A stretch of DNA of 64,000 nt from Solea solea (GCF_958295425.1 NC_081149.1:20742972-20806971); one strand, 5' to 3'; positions 40,501-53,205 are shown, counted from the first letter of the stretch. Numbers and translations are program-made. The notes: a model not told the origin generated them from the sequence alone.

Positions 40501-40821
40501 ATTCAGGACGGATGGGATAAGTGGAAAGTGAATGCACCATTAGAATAGGTACAACTGTTGTTGTACTGTGTGCAGTGATAATGAAGAACTCTTACCATCC
40601 TACCTCAGACCACTGTGTGAAGTAAAAGAGAAGTCACTACACTTCCCAGGTGAGTTTCTTACCTCATCTACAGTTGGGGGAACCACCGTCAGGTTCTTGC
40701 CAATGCAGGTGACGGTGAGTTTAGTGCCGTCACAGCTGCACAGCCTGGGACATTTCCCCGCCTCAGTGGGCAACGTTTGCGCTAAAATCAGCATTAAGAG
40801 CGCAGCAGAGCAGAAGTTCAT
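33962..40821 (-). CDS. chadl: Chondroadherin-like protein, complete
   Basis: Secreted leucine-rich repeat matrix protein; the mammalian orthologue binds collagen and limits fibril formation. Ten coding exons, minus strand: 40821-40663, 39471-39277, 39183-39028, 38890-38745, 37792-37554, 37198-36933, 36679-36340, 36228-35876, 35037-34871, 34271-33962; 776 aa. Order: signal peptide (about 1-22, MNFCSAALLMLILAQ), LRRNT (CPRLCSCDG), a first LRR array, LRRCT (NPIYCSCYMRPLKQW), an acidic linker (DELEEDSES), a second LRRNT (CPVNCDCD), a second LRR array, LRRCT (NPLQCDCALLPLRRWMEK), and a Lys-rich tail ending KKAP. This two-block layout is that of CHADL. The acceptor at 39472 is chosen on phase; the nearby one at about 39500 would break frame. 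An upstream exon ending at 41169 has an in-frame ATG at 41189-41187, which would add seven residues (MLSFCSK) before this start. Confidence 0.95.
34490..34545. repeat. (TA)n/(CA)n microsatellite
   Basis: Compound TA and CA tract in the last chadl intron; a shorter TA tract follows at about 34625-34643. Confidence 0.85.
35135..35640 (+). repeat. Two dispersed repeat fragments in a chadl intron
   Basis: 35221-35242 is identical over 22 bases to 57711-57732 (core GTGATCGGATCTGAGG), marking the GATC-rich repeat family. Next to it, 35455-35635 is a copy of the family at 7915-8125 (shared AATGTCACTGGGCAA and neighbours). Confidence 0.55.
37801..38744. other. chadl intron, no gene seen
   Basis: About 0.95 kb of AT-rich sequence between the first-array exons, with several poly-A/T runs and no recognised element. 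Confidence 0.6.
39600..40330 (+). mobile_element. Decayed LINE fragment (3' end of reverse transcriptase ORF) in chadl intron 1
   Basis: Antisense to chadl. The conceptual product carries the C-terminal phrases of non-LTR retrotransposon polymerases: LLYCALVSPYLQYCTEVWGHTYK, then after a frameshift ILHYACYREHTNQLF, and TVSVTGVRQWNNLDEEMK. There is an in-frame TGA near 39895 and a frameshift near 39825. Only the 3' portion remains; the catalytic FADD-type motif is absent. Probably a Jockey/L2/Rex-group LINE; the exact clade is not resolved. Confidence 0.8.
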
Positions 40822-41189
40822 CTGTGCCAGAAAAACATGAATTAGATCTTTAAATATAACAATGCTGCTGTGATCACTTCACAACAGAAGTAAATGCACA
40901 GTTCAAACTGATGACAGCTAAAATCTAACTTCTTAAACACTTAGTGTGAGCATTACTTATTATTTAACAAAGTTTTTTTGCTACAACCATTCTTTCACAT
41001 GAGATGGAATAGGGAAATATTAATTTTAATATTTAAAAAAAAAATGAAAAAGGTGAAGGCAAAACAAAACAAACATCAAACAACAAAATGACATCTATAA
41101 CTTAATTACTCAAGTATGTTCCAAGCCACAGGTTCATATAAACCTACATAAAAACGCAAACATCTTACCTTTGAGCAGAAAGACAGCAT

Positions 41190-42108
41190 CCGTTTGGTTG
41201 ATAACAGGTTTTAAAGTTGAATTAAAAGTGAACCTGCTGGTTTTTGCCTCAGTGACCTGCCTTTAACTGTGCTCACGTCCAGAACGGAGTTCTAGTGATG
41301 CAAAAAACCAAACAAGGGTTTGAAAAATTCTTTCACTCTGACCCCTGATCCTTGTGCCCCCTCAGTGCAAATTAACACCTTGGCGTCACAATTTGGGTCC
41401 AGTTAGAGGAGCTGAAACTCTGTGGGCAAACGACTGTAGTGCACTTCAACACCCAGACAAAACCTCTCCAAATCCTTCCATTTAATTTAAAAAGAACACA
41501 ATAATAAAAAATTACAATGCAAAAAAAACTCACAAATCCAAAAAATCTGCACTTTGTGCCTCATGTTTGAATTTAATCCCTTCTTTTTGTTGAAATATAC
41601 AGTCTTATGTGGAAATCCCCCACTCACAAACACAATTAATAAAATTGTTAACTAAATTTCAAAACCATTTTATATAAAAGACAGAATAGTAAATGTTTCA
41701 AAATGAAATAGAAAATGTACAGCAGCTGAGTCCGGCATCTATCCTGGTCAGAAAGTCTCTGTGCTCCAGTCATGTGTCACAAAAGCAGTGCGCAACACAC
41801 AGGTCTGAGGTTATGTGGGAAGTGAGGCCTTGTTGTCTTTTTAACCAGAACATTAAGAGCATGAAGACCAAGGTATCAGTGCTGTGCTGTGGTTGTATAC
41901 GAGTGTACCTGAAGTACTTCACCACCACAAGAGTATAATCTACTTCAAAACATTAAGTATTTAAGTCCAGTCCAGGAAGCAGAGATGGTCGTAGCAGAGG
42001 GACAGAGGTGACTCGAGGGGGGAAAAGCCTCAGAGGAGAGTCTCCTTCTGAAAAACTGCTCTGTTTAACTTCTTCACTTTAAGTTCAGTGTATGTGAACG
42101 TCCAGTCC
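41190..42108 (-). other. rangap1 3' UTR and chadl upstream region
   Basis: The two genes are in tandem on the minus strand with less than 1 kb between the rangap1 stop and the first chadl exon. Several ATTAAA variants occur (for example 41572-41577 and 41481-41486 on the minus strand), but no clear AATAAA, so the 3' end is not assigned. Confidence 0.5.
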
Positions 42109-45100
42109 TCAGCATTTAGACTTGACACTCTGCAGTGTTGACAGGAGGCTGTTTTTTGCGTTACCACACGACTGCAGAGTCTTGTTGTTACTGTGAAGGG
42201 GCGGAAAAAAAATTAAAATGAGTTGTACAGTACATTTCAAATCAATGTATTAAATAATGACTTTGATCAATTCATTTAACAATTTATAAATGCAATTAAA
42301 GATGGCACACCGCTTACGACTACAGGAGGCTCAGTTTGAAGTAAAGTGGACAATATTCAAGACAACAGTGACGAAGACCACAGAAAAGGTAGAGTAGAAC
42401 ATAGGAACATGGACAGATTGCTTAGAATGGAACTCCCACTCGTTTGTTTTTGTATTTATTTTTCTATATGTTGGTTTTACACATGCAACTTTCAATAATA
42501 ACTCTAGTGACATTGTCATCACATGCAGTAAAATACAATCTCATCCTAAACTAACTATTGCCGTCTCTGTAGGTTCACATACTAATGACCAGTGGCACTA
42601 TAGTGCGAGTCAGTCCGACATACACTGAATACCTTTTTGTGCATCTCACCAATATCACTGACGTGAGTATCTACTGATAGTCCACAATTTTTCATTTACA
42701 AAATTAAACTTTCAGCTTAAACTAAGTCCACGCAGCTGTGCACCCGTTCTGATCACGTGTCGTTGCTTTGTGAAGCATTTATGTGATAAGGGTGATTTTT
42801 TTATGTTTTTATTTTCTACCCCAATATCTAGTCAAATGACTTTGACCAATATCTAATTGAGTTTCCCAACCCTGGTCACACTGCCCTGCATGTTTTGGAT
42901 CTTGCCCTGCTCCAACACACCTGATTCAGATGAACAGCTCGTTATCAGGCTCCTGCAGAACTTGACTTCATAACGAGCTGACCATTTGAATCAGGTGTGT
43001 AGGGAAACACTGCCACAGTAGGACTGTGTTCAATTTTATTTCACTGAAAGTCGTAGCTCACTAGGTAAACTCCCATAAAGCTACCATAAACACTTCCCAA
43101 ATGTCCTTACTTTGAAGCAGTCAGGAAAATGCTTTTCATCGAGTTTACTGCTTACACAATCATTCATAAAATAAATAAATAAAATTAGCAAAAAAGCTGT
43201 TAAAAGAAAATGCTTGAGGCAACAGGATGCACACTTTCATTTCTTAGGAAGATGACCAGTTCAGTTGTATTACTAACTAAACCAGGCCTGAAATCCTTCA
43301 GGAAAATTAAAGAGTTAAGTTATCAACATATTCCCATTCCACCACTAAAATACGCATTCACTAGCGTGTGTCCACCACCAAGTGCATAAACATTCAGGTA
43401 CTGTATGTGCATCGTTCCTAAATATGGGATTGTAATCCAGCCGTTGAGTACCTGCATGCTGCCTGCTGATTGGCTCATTCTGTCACGTCCTTACCGGGAC
43501 ATGAAGGCCTCGAGCACAGCTACACTTTCTTTGGGAAAGTATTCCTGCTGAACGACGTGCTCCAGGACGTGGAGGTGGCCGGGAACCACGAGCACAGGCT
43601 TCACTTTGTTCTCACTCTGAGTGGGGACACAGGGATGGACAGTGGACATGGAGACAAATGAAGCACAGGTGGGAGAGTTTGGGGAAAGAGAGCAGTGTTG
43701 GACAGCTATAGGTGAATGCAGTGAAAAGATTTAAGTGAGTAATGTGGGAATATAGATAAGACATACCTTGATAAGTCCAAGCAGCACTAACAAAGCTGAT
43801 ACAAAGCCGATGCCTTGGAAGGTTGGGCAGGAAAAGGCTTTCTTCAGAAGAGCATCTGTGATGAAATAGATTGAGTTCATAGACTGCACATAAAAGTGGA
43901 CGTAGTATTCTGGTTGGAAAACAAACTCTTTTTAAAGCCTCCTACTCAAAAGTAGTAAGTGCTGTATTTTCTCATCTACTTTCTTCCATCCAGGAAAATA
44001 ATTAGCAAAATCAACATCATGTTCTATTGAAGAAGACCTGAAACTAACAAGAGAGACCATTCTCTCCTCAGGACAACGTTAACTGATAAATCAAGTAAAA
44101 AGTAGGCTAATGTTTCCCAAAAACTTTCATAGAAACAACTCAATTTTTCCCAACCAGTGGAGTCGCCCCCTGGTGTCCAACTTCCTGAGCTTCACTTTTA
44201 AAACCACAAGACTACATCAGTTTTTATTGTGTATAAGTTAAAGACAAACTTGGAAAAACAAACAACAAGGGCATCATGTTTCACGTTAAGGCTTAGTCAA
44301 AGTGTCTCACCGATACTGTCCAGCACTGCATTCTTAACGTCAATATTCTCCTCCTTGTATACGGACGCAATCTTGAGGAAGGTTTCAGCTGCTTTTGTAG
44401 GATCGGTTAGATCCACCTTGACACAGAGACGGCACAAGGTATTACTTTTGGCTCTATCGCACCTCTCAGCCCTGAAGGTGAAAACCTAAGCTTGAGTTTT
44501 ACCTCCTGCTCGATCAGAATGGCTCTCTTGGCTCCCAGTTTGAGAAGTTTGTCTGGAGATGGGAAGCTGAGGAAGGACGACACGTCAGGTGGCCGAGGTG
44601 CACACACAGGTGTGGAAAACTTAAGAGGGGAGAGAACAGAAAGTAATTTAACCGCAACACACAACAAACATAATATAGATAAGCTACCATATACTCGACT
44701 GCAATCTTTTTATTTCTGACTGCTGTGCAATTAACAGTACACGTGTCAGTAACGTCAACAAATATTAACTACCGCAATAAAACTGACTTAACAATTATAT
44801 TATGATCACACATTTAACTGACCTTGTTTCCGCTGCTTTCCTCTTCCTCCTCTTCTTCCTCTTCCTCCTCTATTTCCTCCTCATCCACTTCCTCGTCATC
44901 CTTCTCTTCATCTTCATCATCTTCGTCCTCATCATCGTCGTCATCATCATCATCATCCTCCTCTGGCTCACCTTCGTCATCACTGAAGCAATCGAAGAAG
45001 TGATTAAAGCAAAGTAAGTCAAGTTTAACTCTGGGATGAAGAAAAACATGCCCTTTCACATGCAGCATCTGAAAACACGACAGCAACAAAACCCTGGGAA

Positions 45101-48100
45101 CTGCTGGGATGGCTGAAGTTGCTGCAGCTTCACTGAATGAATTAAGGCATTGAACTAAGAAAACAATCAAAACAAAGAAAGTGCCACTTTTCCCTCACCA
45201 CATCTTTGCTCTTTAATACGTGTGTGAAAAAAAAAGAAAGAAAATAGATGCATCCTATGCGAGGGCCAACGCTTATTTCAAGTTGACAAAGACCAATTTG
45301 ACCCACCTCTCTGACCAAAATTATCAAAGACTGTCCTGAAACCTGATACTTTCATCTCTGTGCAACACGGTCACACCCGTAAAAACAGATGTGTGTTGCA
45401 ACTGTGTCACTCTTGCATCAAAGAAGTCTCACAGTCTGACTACAATTTTAAGAGGAACTCTCACACACTTTTTAACTGGATTCCTCATAGTCCATACACC
45501 AACATTTCAGAAAACAGGAGAATCTAAACTGAATGAGATTCCCCATGTAGACCAGCATCTGCTTTTGCATATCATGAAAAAACAAGAGATTCAGAGAATC
45601 GCCAGATGAGAGTTCACCAACAACAAAGCCGGTGATAAAAAAGCCCAACATGATTACCTGAGGGATCCTAAAAGATCACCCATGTTCATGCCTTCCATGA
45701 TGTCTTTCAGAGCTTTGCAGCCATTGTCTCCAAGGTAGTTACCTGAAAACCAGAAATCATTTTACACAGTGGAGTCACATTAAATAAAGACAGTCACAAA
45801 TAAACACAAATCAGAAGGCATCTATTCTTCTTTAGCCACTGATGGAAACGTAAGCACCGACTGTTTGAAAATGATATATGCACCTCATTAAGAAATGAAT
45901 CATTTAACCAGACCAGCAAAACCAGAGGTTCACCCAACTCCAGTATGAACAGGTAGAAGTGTGCAGAACACACTATGTTATTTGCTACTTTGTACCATTT
46001 AGATCGAGCTTCTGCAACTGGTCCTTGTCCTTTACTGCGTGTGCCACAGCCAAAGCTGCCTCTTCTGTGATCTCGCCAAATGACAGATTGAGTTCCTGTT
46101 AAAAAAAAAGGCAGAAAATACATATAATCTCAAGCAAAGAATGTGCAAAAACAATAAAATCTTCTGATTCTGAAATTAAGACTATTTACAGAAAATTTGA
46201 GACACACCAAGTCACAACTAGACTGTCCACACCTAATGCAGATGGTTGCCAAATTCAAGCTGATAATGGTTTGCACTTAAAATCAATGAGATCTGAGGCT
46301 TTGACCAGTATCCAGTCTAAAATACAGACTCACCTTGAGGATCGGGAGTCCCTCTGATACAGTTTCTGCCATTGCTGTGGCTCCTGCTGGCCTCACCAGG
46401 CAGTCACCAAAGTTTATTACCTGAATGCTGCGGAGGTGCTTCAGGGCCTGCGAAGGACACAGATATTATCTGCTAAAGCTGCACATAAAATAAAACCCTG
46501 CTGAGTGCAAACCAATGTAAAAAAAAAAATGTATGATGTATTATTAAATATTATAGATTTAAGATAAGATAGTCCTTTATTATTCCTACAACTACAACAT
46601 TTATAGTATAAACAGTAGCAAAGACAGTAAAGGTAATAAATAATAAACATGCATTTTTAACATCTATGAACATAAAATGTATTAAAATATAGACTATAGA
46701 CAATAAATGAATAAATAGAATAGCATATGCAGTATATACAGTAAAACAAGATAAAGCATTACCACAACATACCATCAACAAGACATTATATAAAATGTGT
46801 ATTGCATTTTAAATAGCATAGAAGGGTCAAAAACGGAACAATTAATTAGTCATTTTATCAATTCAGAATTAAATCAGCCACCATTTGTGATTTATAGTAA
46901 TCAATACTGCAGTCTTACCCGAGCCATGGCAATAGCTCCTTTCTCAGTGAAGGTGTTGTCATTGAGGTTAAGGATACGGAGCTTGGTGTTGTGCTGCATG
47001 GCTGAGGCCAGTGCAGTCACACCAGCATGATTGATACCATTTTGGGGCATGTGCACCTCCTCTAGACTGCCCATCAGCTGGGAACAAAAGTTAGAGTTGT
47101 AAAAGTGTGTTAATACAAACCTTTATGTTTCTAAAAGAAGTTTGGTTCGGTCTGAAAAAATGAGCTGCAAACTTATGAGGTCAGTGTTTAAAATGATTAT
47201 AGCACCATGTACCAGGAGTGCTATATTAGCATCGTATACGTTGCTCAACTTATGGAGTAAACATTTAGCATGACACTCAGGTATTCCTCATAGAAGAGCG
47301 ATTTGCTTTCACATTTTCTTGCTCTGTTATTCTTACATTACATTACATTACATGTCATTTAGCAGACACTTTTATCCAAAGCGACTTACAATGGAATTGA
47401 GTACAATCAGCCATGGGTGGAATCGAACTTGAGACCATTGCGACCATGATGTCTTTCGCACACAGGGTACCGGTCTTAACCACTGAGCCACTCCACCCCC
47501 AGTACTCTTAAGTTCAAAGGTCAAAGGTTAAAGATCGGTTAAACATGTACCTGGAACGCTTGAGCGAGGGCAGTGGCTCCATCATTCTCCAGTCGGTTCC
47601 TCCCTGCAACAAACACCTTGAGGCTGAGGGGGGCGCCCTCTGCACTGGATTTCTTATGACAATGGCTTAACGAAGCAGCCAAGATCTGGGGAGTGCATGA
47701 ACAGAGATGGGTGTTCAACTGTGATGACCTTCATCCAAGCATCAGTGGATATCCAATAACACAACAATGCCTCATGACTTGGGCTACATTCAGATTACCA
47801 GCCACTTTGTTCAAATCTGTATAACTATAGATCAGACTTGATGGTTCACATTCAAATCTACAAGCACCTTGCATCCGAATATGACTGCCCTCTTAAACAG
47901 CACACATGTGAACAAATATTTATGTGCGTCATTAACAGCAACATAAAACATCATATCAGCAAGAATTAATTGATTCTGTATTAAAGCGGGAGATGTGCAA
48001 GTTAAGATGTACATTTATTTGTTCCCCCAATAGGGGAAATTCAAAAACAGAAGCTATTGCAGGAGTTTGTGGGTAAGTTTCAGATCTAAAGTACGACACT

Positions 48101-49386
48101 CTCCTCTATAGTTGTTTGATTTTGTCACTTTGGTAATCTGAACATAGCCTTACCTTGCCCCCTCCTATGCCCATGCCACAATTGTTGAGCCGCAGCTCCT
48201 GCAGTGTGTAGCAGGCACTGCTTTTGAGCAGTTTCTCGATGCCCTTCACCCCATCTGGCCCAAAGGCGTTGTCACTGAGATCTAAAACAGTCAGCTGGGC
48301 ACCAGCCAGCATCAGAGCATCACCAAGTGAATTCTAGAGCACAAATAGAGAAAGAGACTGAGCACAGCAAGAAACAACTGTAACTGTGATGCAAGTCGCA
48401 GATACATAACAATTCAGGAAATGGACAATGTGCAATATTTTAGCCTAAACTTGTTGTGATGTGGACAGTAGTGCACAAAAGGTGTATTACCAAGGCGGGT
48501 GGAATCTCAGAGCGCAAACGACCGGTGAACATGTCACTCCAATAACAGCACTGAGGAAGAGACAGTAAACATACAGAGTCATGAATATATTCCATAACAC
48601 TCCTCATGTCACCAATCACACACAACAATAAAATACATAACTCGTTCCAATGCTGTAGCAGAGCATGTCAGTGACCTGTTTTTTTTTTTTTTTAAACATT
48701 GTTCTTGACAATCTGTCATTATTTACAACTTGGTTTGTACCATAATTCACAATGACTACATGGCTTGAGTAAATATTAGAGAAACTGGTCAAGAAAATAA
48801 ATCTGCAAATGTTATGACTGTATGTATCACGACAATACACTTATTTGTATATTGTATCAAGTTGGCATGTTGTTGTTTACACAGCAAAATACCATGTTTG
48901 CTAATTAATTACTTACAGTGTTTAAAAATGTTTTCAATGAGAATGAGTGAATGGTCAACAGTAAACTCTTCTCAAACCTTGAACTCGCTCTTAGTCTCGA
49001 GGGCCTTTGCGATGGCCTGTGCTGCCTCCACTCCTATAGTGTTTCCTTCCAACCTCAGGGCCTGTAAACCCTCAAAGTCCTGGATCTCCTTCACCATCGT
49101 TTCCACTAGAGAGGAGGAACAAGGCACACATTTTATAGGTAAGAAAGGGGATGTAAGAGGACAGACAGTAATTTATATAAACTACTGGGACACTCAGGTT
49201 TAAATACAATAAAGCGTTAAGTATGTTTCAGCAGTTGTGGCTCATTGATGGTTCAATTGAGAGCTGATGCCCACCTGATTGGGCATCATCCAGCTTTCTT
49301 CCCTGGCCTTTGTAGCTCAGCTCTCCTTCCTCTACACCTGTCTTGGCCAGGGAGTCGGCCAACTGCCCAACAATGTCTGTCGCCAT
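42109..49386 (-). CDS. rangap1: Ran GTPase-activating protein 1, complete
   Basis: Activates GTP hydrolysis by Ran at the cytoplasmic side of the nuclear pore, sustaining the Ran gradient. Fifteen coding exons, minus strand: 49386-49275, 49105-48978, 48550-48491, 48333-48154, 47685-47551, 47077-46919, 46447-46334, 46095-45996, 45742-45658, 44982-44823, 44619-44503, 44416-44311, 43855-43767, 43616-43495, 42190-42109; 582 aa (human 587 as I recall). Parts: an N-terminal LRR domain with family phrases [29 protein letters not shown] and [11 protein letters not shown]; a long Asp/Glu tract (exon 44982-44823); a C-terminal SUMO-acceptor domain. The acceptor site reads IKSE (hydrophobic-Lys-x-Glu) and straddles the join of exons 43855-43767 and 43616-43495. 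A 5' noncoding exon is expected, because AG|GTGTCCTG borders the start exon at 49395. The in-frame TAA after exon 43616-43495 is bypassed by a GTAAGG donor. Confidence 0.97.
42915..43000. repeat. Palindromic dispersed repeat in the last rangap1 intron
   Basis: Two 30-base arms (42915-42944 and 42971-43000) are reverse complements at 27 of 30 positions, around a 26-base loop. The arm sequence ACACACCTGATTCA with GCTCGTTA is a common fish-type palindromic repeat. It would fold into a strong hairpin in RNA. Confidence 0.7.
44030..44235 (+). repeat. Dispersed repeat sharing CAGTGGAGTCGCCCC
   Basis: The core at 44155-44169 recurs at 62055-62069. The flanking CTCCTCAGGA(A/C)AA block, an A/T spacer and a TTTCACTTTT..AAGACTA block occur in the same order in both. 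A shorter piece of the same family (GATTGAGACTATTAACCCCTCAGG) is at 36776-36800. In a rangap1 intron. Confidence 0.6.
47334..47502 (-). repeat. tRNA-derived SINE in a rangap1 intron
   Basis: On the minus strand: A-box-like TGGCTCAGTGGTTAAG (47490-47475), B-box-like AAGTTCGATTCCACC (47430-47416), a body containing GTAAGTCGCTTTGGATAAA, and a TACATTACATTA-type tail on the plus strand. The head and tail are both present, so it is nearly full length. Confidence 0.8.
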
Positions 49387-49429
49387 CAGGACACCTGAGG
49401 GGCAAAAAAATAATTGATTACTTATCAAG

Positions 49430-50380
49430 AAGGTACATTTTGGTCATTTTTTTTTTATTCTTGGTCATGTGAGCAGAATAAATTTAAAAGGACAGATTGC
49501 AATTAAATGTGGTGGGGATGTAGGTTGTGGCCCAAGGAAGGAATTATTAATATTAGATTTTAGCTGCTTTGCTTTTCTACCACAAGGAACAGATAGAAAA
49601 CCTTCGTATTTAAATAGATTCTGACCTAATGTTAACCAATCAAGAAATCACAAATTCAGCATTACATCTCTTTGATAGCATAACAAAAGTCAACCACCAT
49701 ATAAGAGAAAAACAAGACCAGGAAAAATCACTTGATGCTTTTGTCTCTGGGAAAATTGATTACTGTTATGGAGGTTTGGGATGTAGGCGTTTAGTTTGTT
49801 CATCAAACACTTAGCAGTAGATAAGATTCCTGAAAGACCCATTCTGTGGTAGTGAATTCAATTCACAAAGTCAGATGAATGTACACTTAAAAAACACATA
49901 CTTAATCACAAATAAGTATTATATAAAATGTATTTCCATTTCTGCCACATTGAAATAATGCAATCTAAATAACTTTTGTTTGTTTTTCATGATATATTGT
50001 AATTAGCTTTCAGTTCTCTACACAGCAACTAAAGATAGATATCTATGGACTTTTATTACCAACTATATAAAAAACACTGATCACCTTACTGAAGACATTT
50101 AAAACACCATAATATACCATTATGATCACCTTTAAAAATCCTATTTACATTTGTTTTGGGGTGTTTGACTAAAGCTCAGATCTTATGAAAGTGCACAATG
50201 ACTCGAGAATGTCAGTTATTTCATTGTCAAGCTCGGCTCAAACATGGCTGCCATGTGCTTTCATTTATATACCGGCTTCAGGATCAACAGTCACCGGGGC
50301 TCAATGTTGTTTGTGATTTTTTTCCCTCGTCAGCAGCAGTTGACGGTTAGCATTAGCCCGCTGTGTTGCTTCTAACGTTA
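49430..50380. other. rangap1 first intron / upstream region, no gene seen
   Basis: AT-rich. A 61-codon ORF at 49629-49814 contains FVSGKIDYC, faintly like a LINE polymerase phrase, but is too short to assign. Confidence 0.4.
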
Positions 50381-52550
50381 TGCTGCACCGACGTGCCGCC
50401 GGAGGAGCGTGGACAGGCAATGTTGACAGGTAGGTTCAATGGAAACCCAACGTGGTTCGAGGATAGTACAGACGTTTAGTGTGGTGGTTACATGCTGGTA
50501 AATATGACTGTTAACCCAGCTAACTAGCAAAGGTAACCTGACACAGAACGTGGTCGCAGCTCGGCCTCTCAGATAAACCGCTGCTGTGTACATACACTGC
50601 CGTGAGTTAGCGTGACCTGTCTCCGCCCCGCCGTTCAAATGTTTCCGACTACAGAAAGTTTTCGCTCTCGTACCACAACAGAAATTAGTATCACTTTACC
50701 AACACACACTGACTGATGCGTCAAGTCAATCCAGTCCAGTTAAAGTCATATACTCCCGCTCACCCCTGGTGTTCAAAAACCGAATCCAGCAACACACACA
50801 CTCGAGGTGACGAGCATAGAACTGGGAGACACGGGACTTGTAGTGCAGTAGGACTACAACGGTGCGTTCACGTGCTTCTAAAATGTAGGACAATAAGTCT
50901 TAAAACAACACAAAACTAAACAACGAAGATCAGATCATTTAAAAAAAGATAATTGACATGCTTCTTGTGAAGAATTTGTGTGTCCTGGTGTGCTATCACA
51001 AGCCTCCTCATTGATTCAAAAAAAAAAAAAAGTATTGAGTATATTTACCAACTCAGACTACCTCAGATATGTATGTGATCCTTTGATAATTACAGTCAAC
51101 TGGAAAAAGGTTCTGTCCAAGGTAGAGGAAGGCCAGGGCTCAGTGGATTAGACTCATGACATTGTCTCTCTACAGTAGTTAACTGTATGCAACTAGACTT
51201 GAACGTCTTCAATTCTGACTAACTGATTTAAAAATTCAGATATTTAGCCTCTGAAAGCGTGATACCATTGTTTGACTTTGCTGTCATAGTGAGACTGAGA
51301 CCCTTCAAGAGCATCAAATGTTGCCCACAGCTGCTTTGGAAATGCTTCAGATCTTGTGAAGAGAAAAAAGCTTCCAGTTCCTGAACATCTCGAAAGCCAG
51401 AGAGAGTCGATAAACTTAACCACATTAGTGTGGTATTGATTGAGAATGCTGATCATTTTTAACACGATAATAGTATTCTCATGTGGTGGCGGATGATGTC
51501 TCAATCAGACTTGACAACTGAGTCCACAGCTCAGTTGTGAATGATCTCTATTGCAACAAAGATGCCCCCAAGCCAGCAAATCCTTTACATTTATACCTTC
51601 AGATAGTGTCATGATAACCCCCATATTTAGTCCACATCATTCCAGAATTATTCACATTACTGCCAGACATTATCCTTGAGACTCCAAGGATGACACCAGT
51701 CTTTGTCATGTAGCCTTCAGTGAGAGCTTTGCAGATGTTTTAAATACACTGTGTTATATAAAACAGTTTATAGCAAACAGGGATTGCACACTATATTTTC
51801 AGATATATAATTAATATGGCATACGTAAAGAAACTAAAACAGATATAACTGTATAAAAAACAAAGGACAGAATTGCAAGGCACCAACTATATAAATAAAA
51901 GACAAAAAAAACCTTTTCTTCTGTTTTTTTTCTTGTAGATACGGAGATAAGCAATGCTGAGTACAAACAACCAACTAACCAACTCAAAGCACTCAAATTC
52001 AAAGATCTAGTTGACTTCAAAACAACATGAATGTCAGACTATTAATAATTGTTTGTTCCTATATAGGTGCATGTATTATTTTCTTTAATTTAATATGGAC
52101 ATAGATTGCAGGATATGATAAATGATGATTATGATATGATACATTTTGTGTTTGTTTTATTTATTACAATTGTCTCCATTTTTCTTTCATTCTTTTTATT
52201 ATCATGTTAAATAAATAAATAAATAAATAAATAGGCTACATACATGTGTGATTACTTTACCTCATATAACTATGCTAAAACACAATAATACATTGATCAA
52301 ATAAATAAATAAATTGTCCTATTCTTTAACGATTTGGAACTAGTTTATGGCGTTAGAACTAAAACTATGCACGATTTTAAAAGACACTGTGGTTTAATCA
52401 GGCTTCCTTCTTCATAAAAGCACACACACTCCATGCGGAAATGCCCTTGTGAACTTTGAACTCTGAACCTCTGCGCCGCCGTGTGGTGTGATCCAGAACT
52501 TCACAAACAGTTAGCAGCAGGGGGCGTCGTTAAAGGGCCAGTGCAGAAAT
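50381..52550. other. Divergent intergenic region between rangap1 and zc3h7b
   Basis: 50390-50700 is CpG-rich and is the likely rangap1 promoter and noncoding first exon, though I could not fix its donor. The rest is AT-rich with an (AAAT)n tract at about 52206-52233 and no recognisable gene. Confidence 0.5.
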
Positions 52551-53205
52551 GTGCAGTTGCCTTGTGGGCGGGGCAGACCGGACTGCTACTGCCACTGTTG
52601 AGAATCGAAACTTAGGAGACTTCACTGCTTTCTTTCCTTCTCGCCGTGCGGCTTGACACCTCTGCTTTTTCGGCCCGACACAAATTTTCCGCGTCTTTTC
52701 CCAGCACGAAGCGCCAAAGTGCCACAGTTTGGGTTCAATGAACCTCCTCACTTCACCAGGTAGGTGTGTTGTGTTTGGAGCCATGATAGCGGGGGTTCGT
52801 GCGGGGGCAGGGGGCATGAAAGCTGGGTGTTTGAGGGCTCCACTCAGGCCCAGTAAGAGTGTCTTCACAGTTTGTGTGGAAGATCGATGTTTGCTGCCGT
52901 TAACCGGGAGATAAAAGCTACCTTCAACTAAGGCCGGGCGATAGTTCCGTACCAATATATGTGGCGATACAGTTCTTAAATATCAATATAAAAAGCGTCA
53001 ATATACGTTGATATAACGTTAATAAACTTATAGACATAACACACAACTGCCCTTAACATATTACTCAAGAGATGTGAAATGTTTTCTGTAAAGAGCAGTA
53101 TGATGACATTCCTGTCCACGTCGCCTAGCTCTAATGTCAACATAACACCGGTGTATTTATGTTAATAATCCACTTGTGCTCTTGTCTTCCTCTCAGTGAA
53201 AAAGC
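52551..53205 (+). promoter_or_regulatory. zc3h7b: zc3h7b promoter and 5' UTR with noncoding exon 1
   Basis: A GC-richer stretch including GGGCGGGGC (Sp1-type, about 52565-52575) leads to a likely noncoding exon ending at 52759 with a CCAG|GTAGGT donor. The next exon begins at 53196 after TCTTCCTCTCAG, ten bases before the start codon. An ATG at 52738-52740 in exon 1 would open an upstream frame that overlaps the main start out of frame. Confidence 0.55.

Noticed and set aside
43490..43500. Possible early stop TAA ending rangap1 in exon 43616-43495
   Set aside because: The TAA is part of a CG|GTAAGG donor. The exon at 42190-42109 continues in phase with NKTLQSC and SLLSTLQSV, matching the known C-terminus.
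49629..49814. Possible LINE fragment
   Set aside because: Only a short phrase (FVSGKIDYC) looks LINE-like; not enough to assign.
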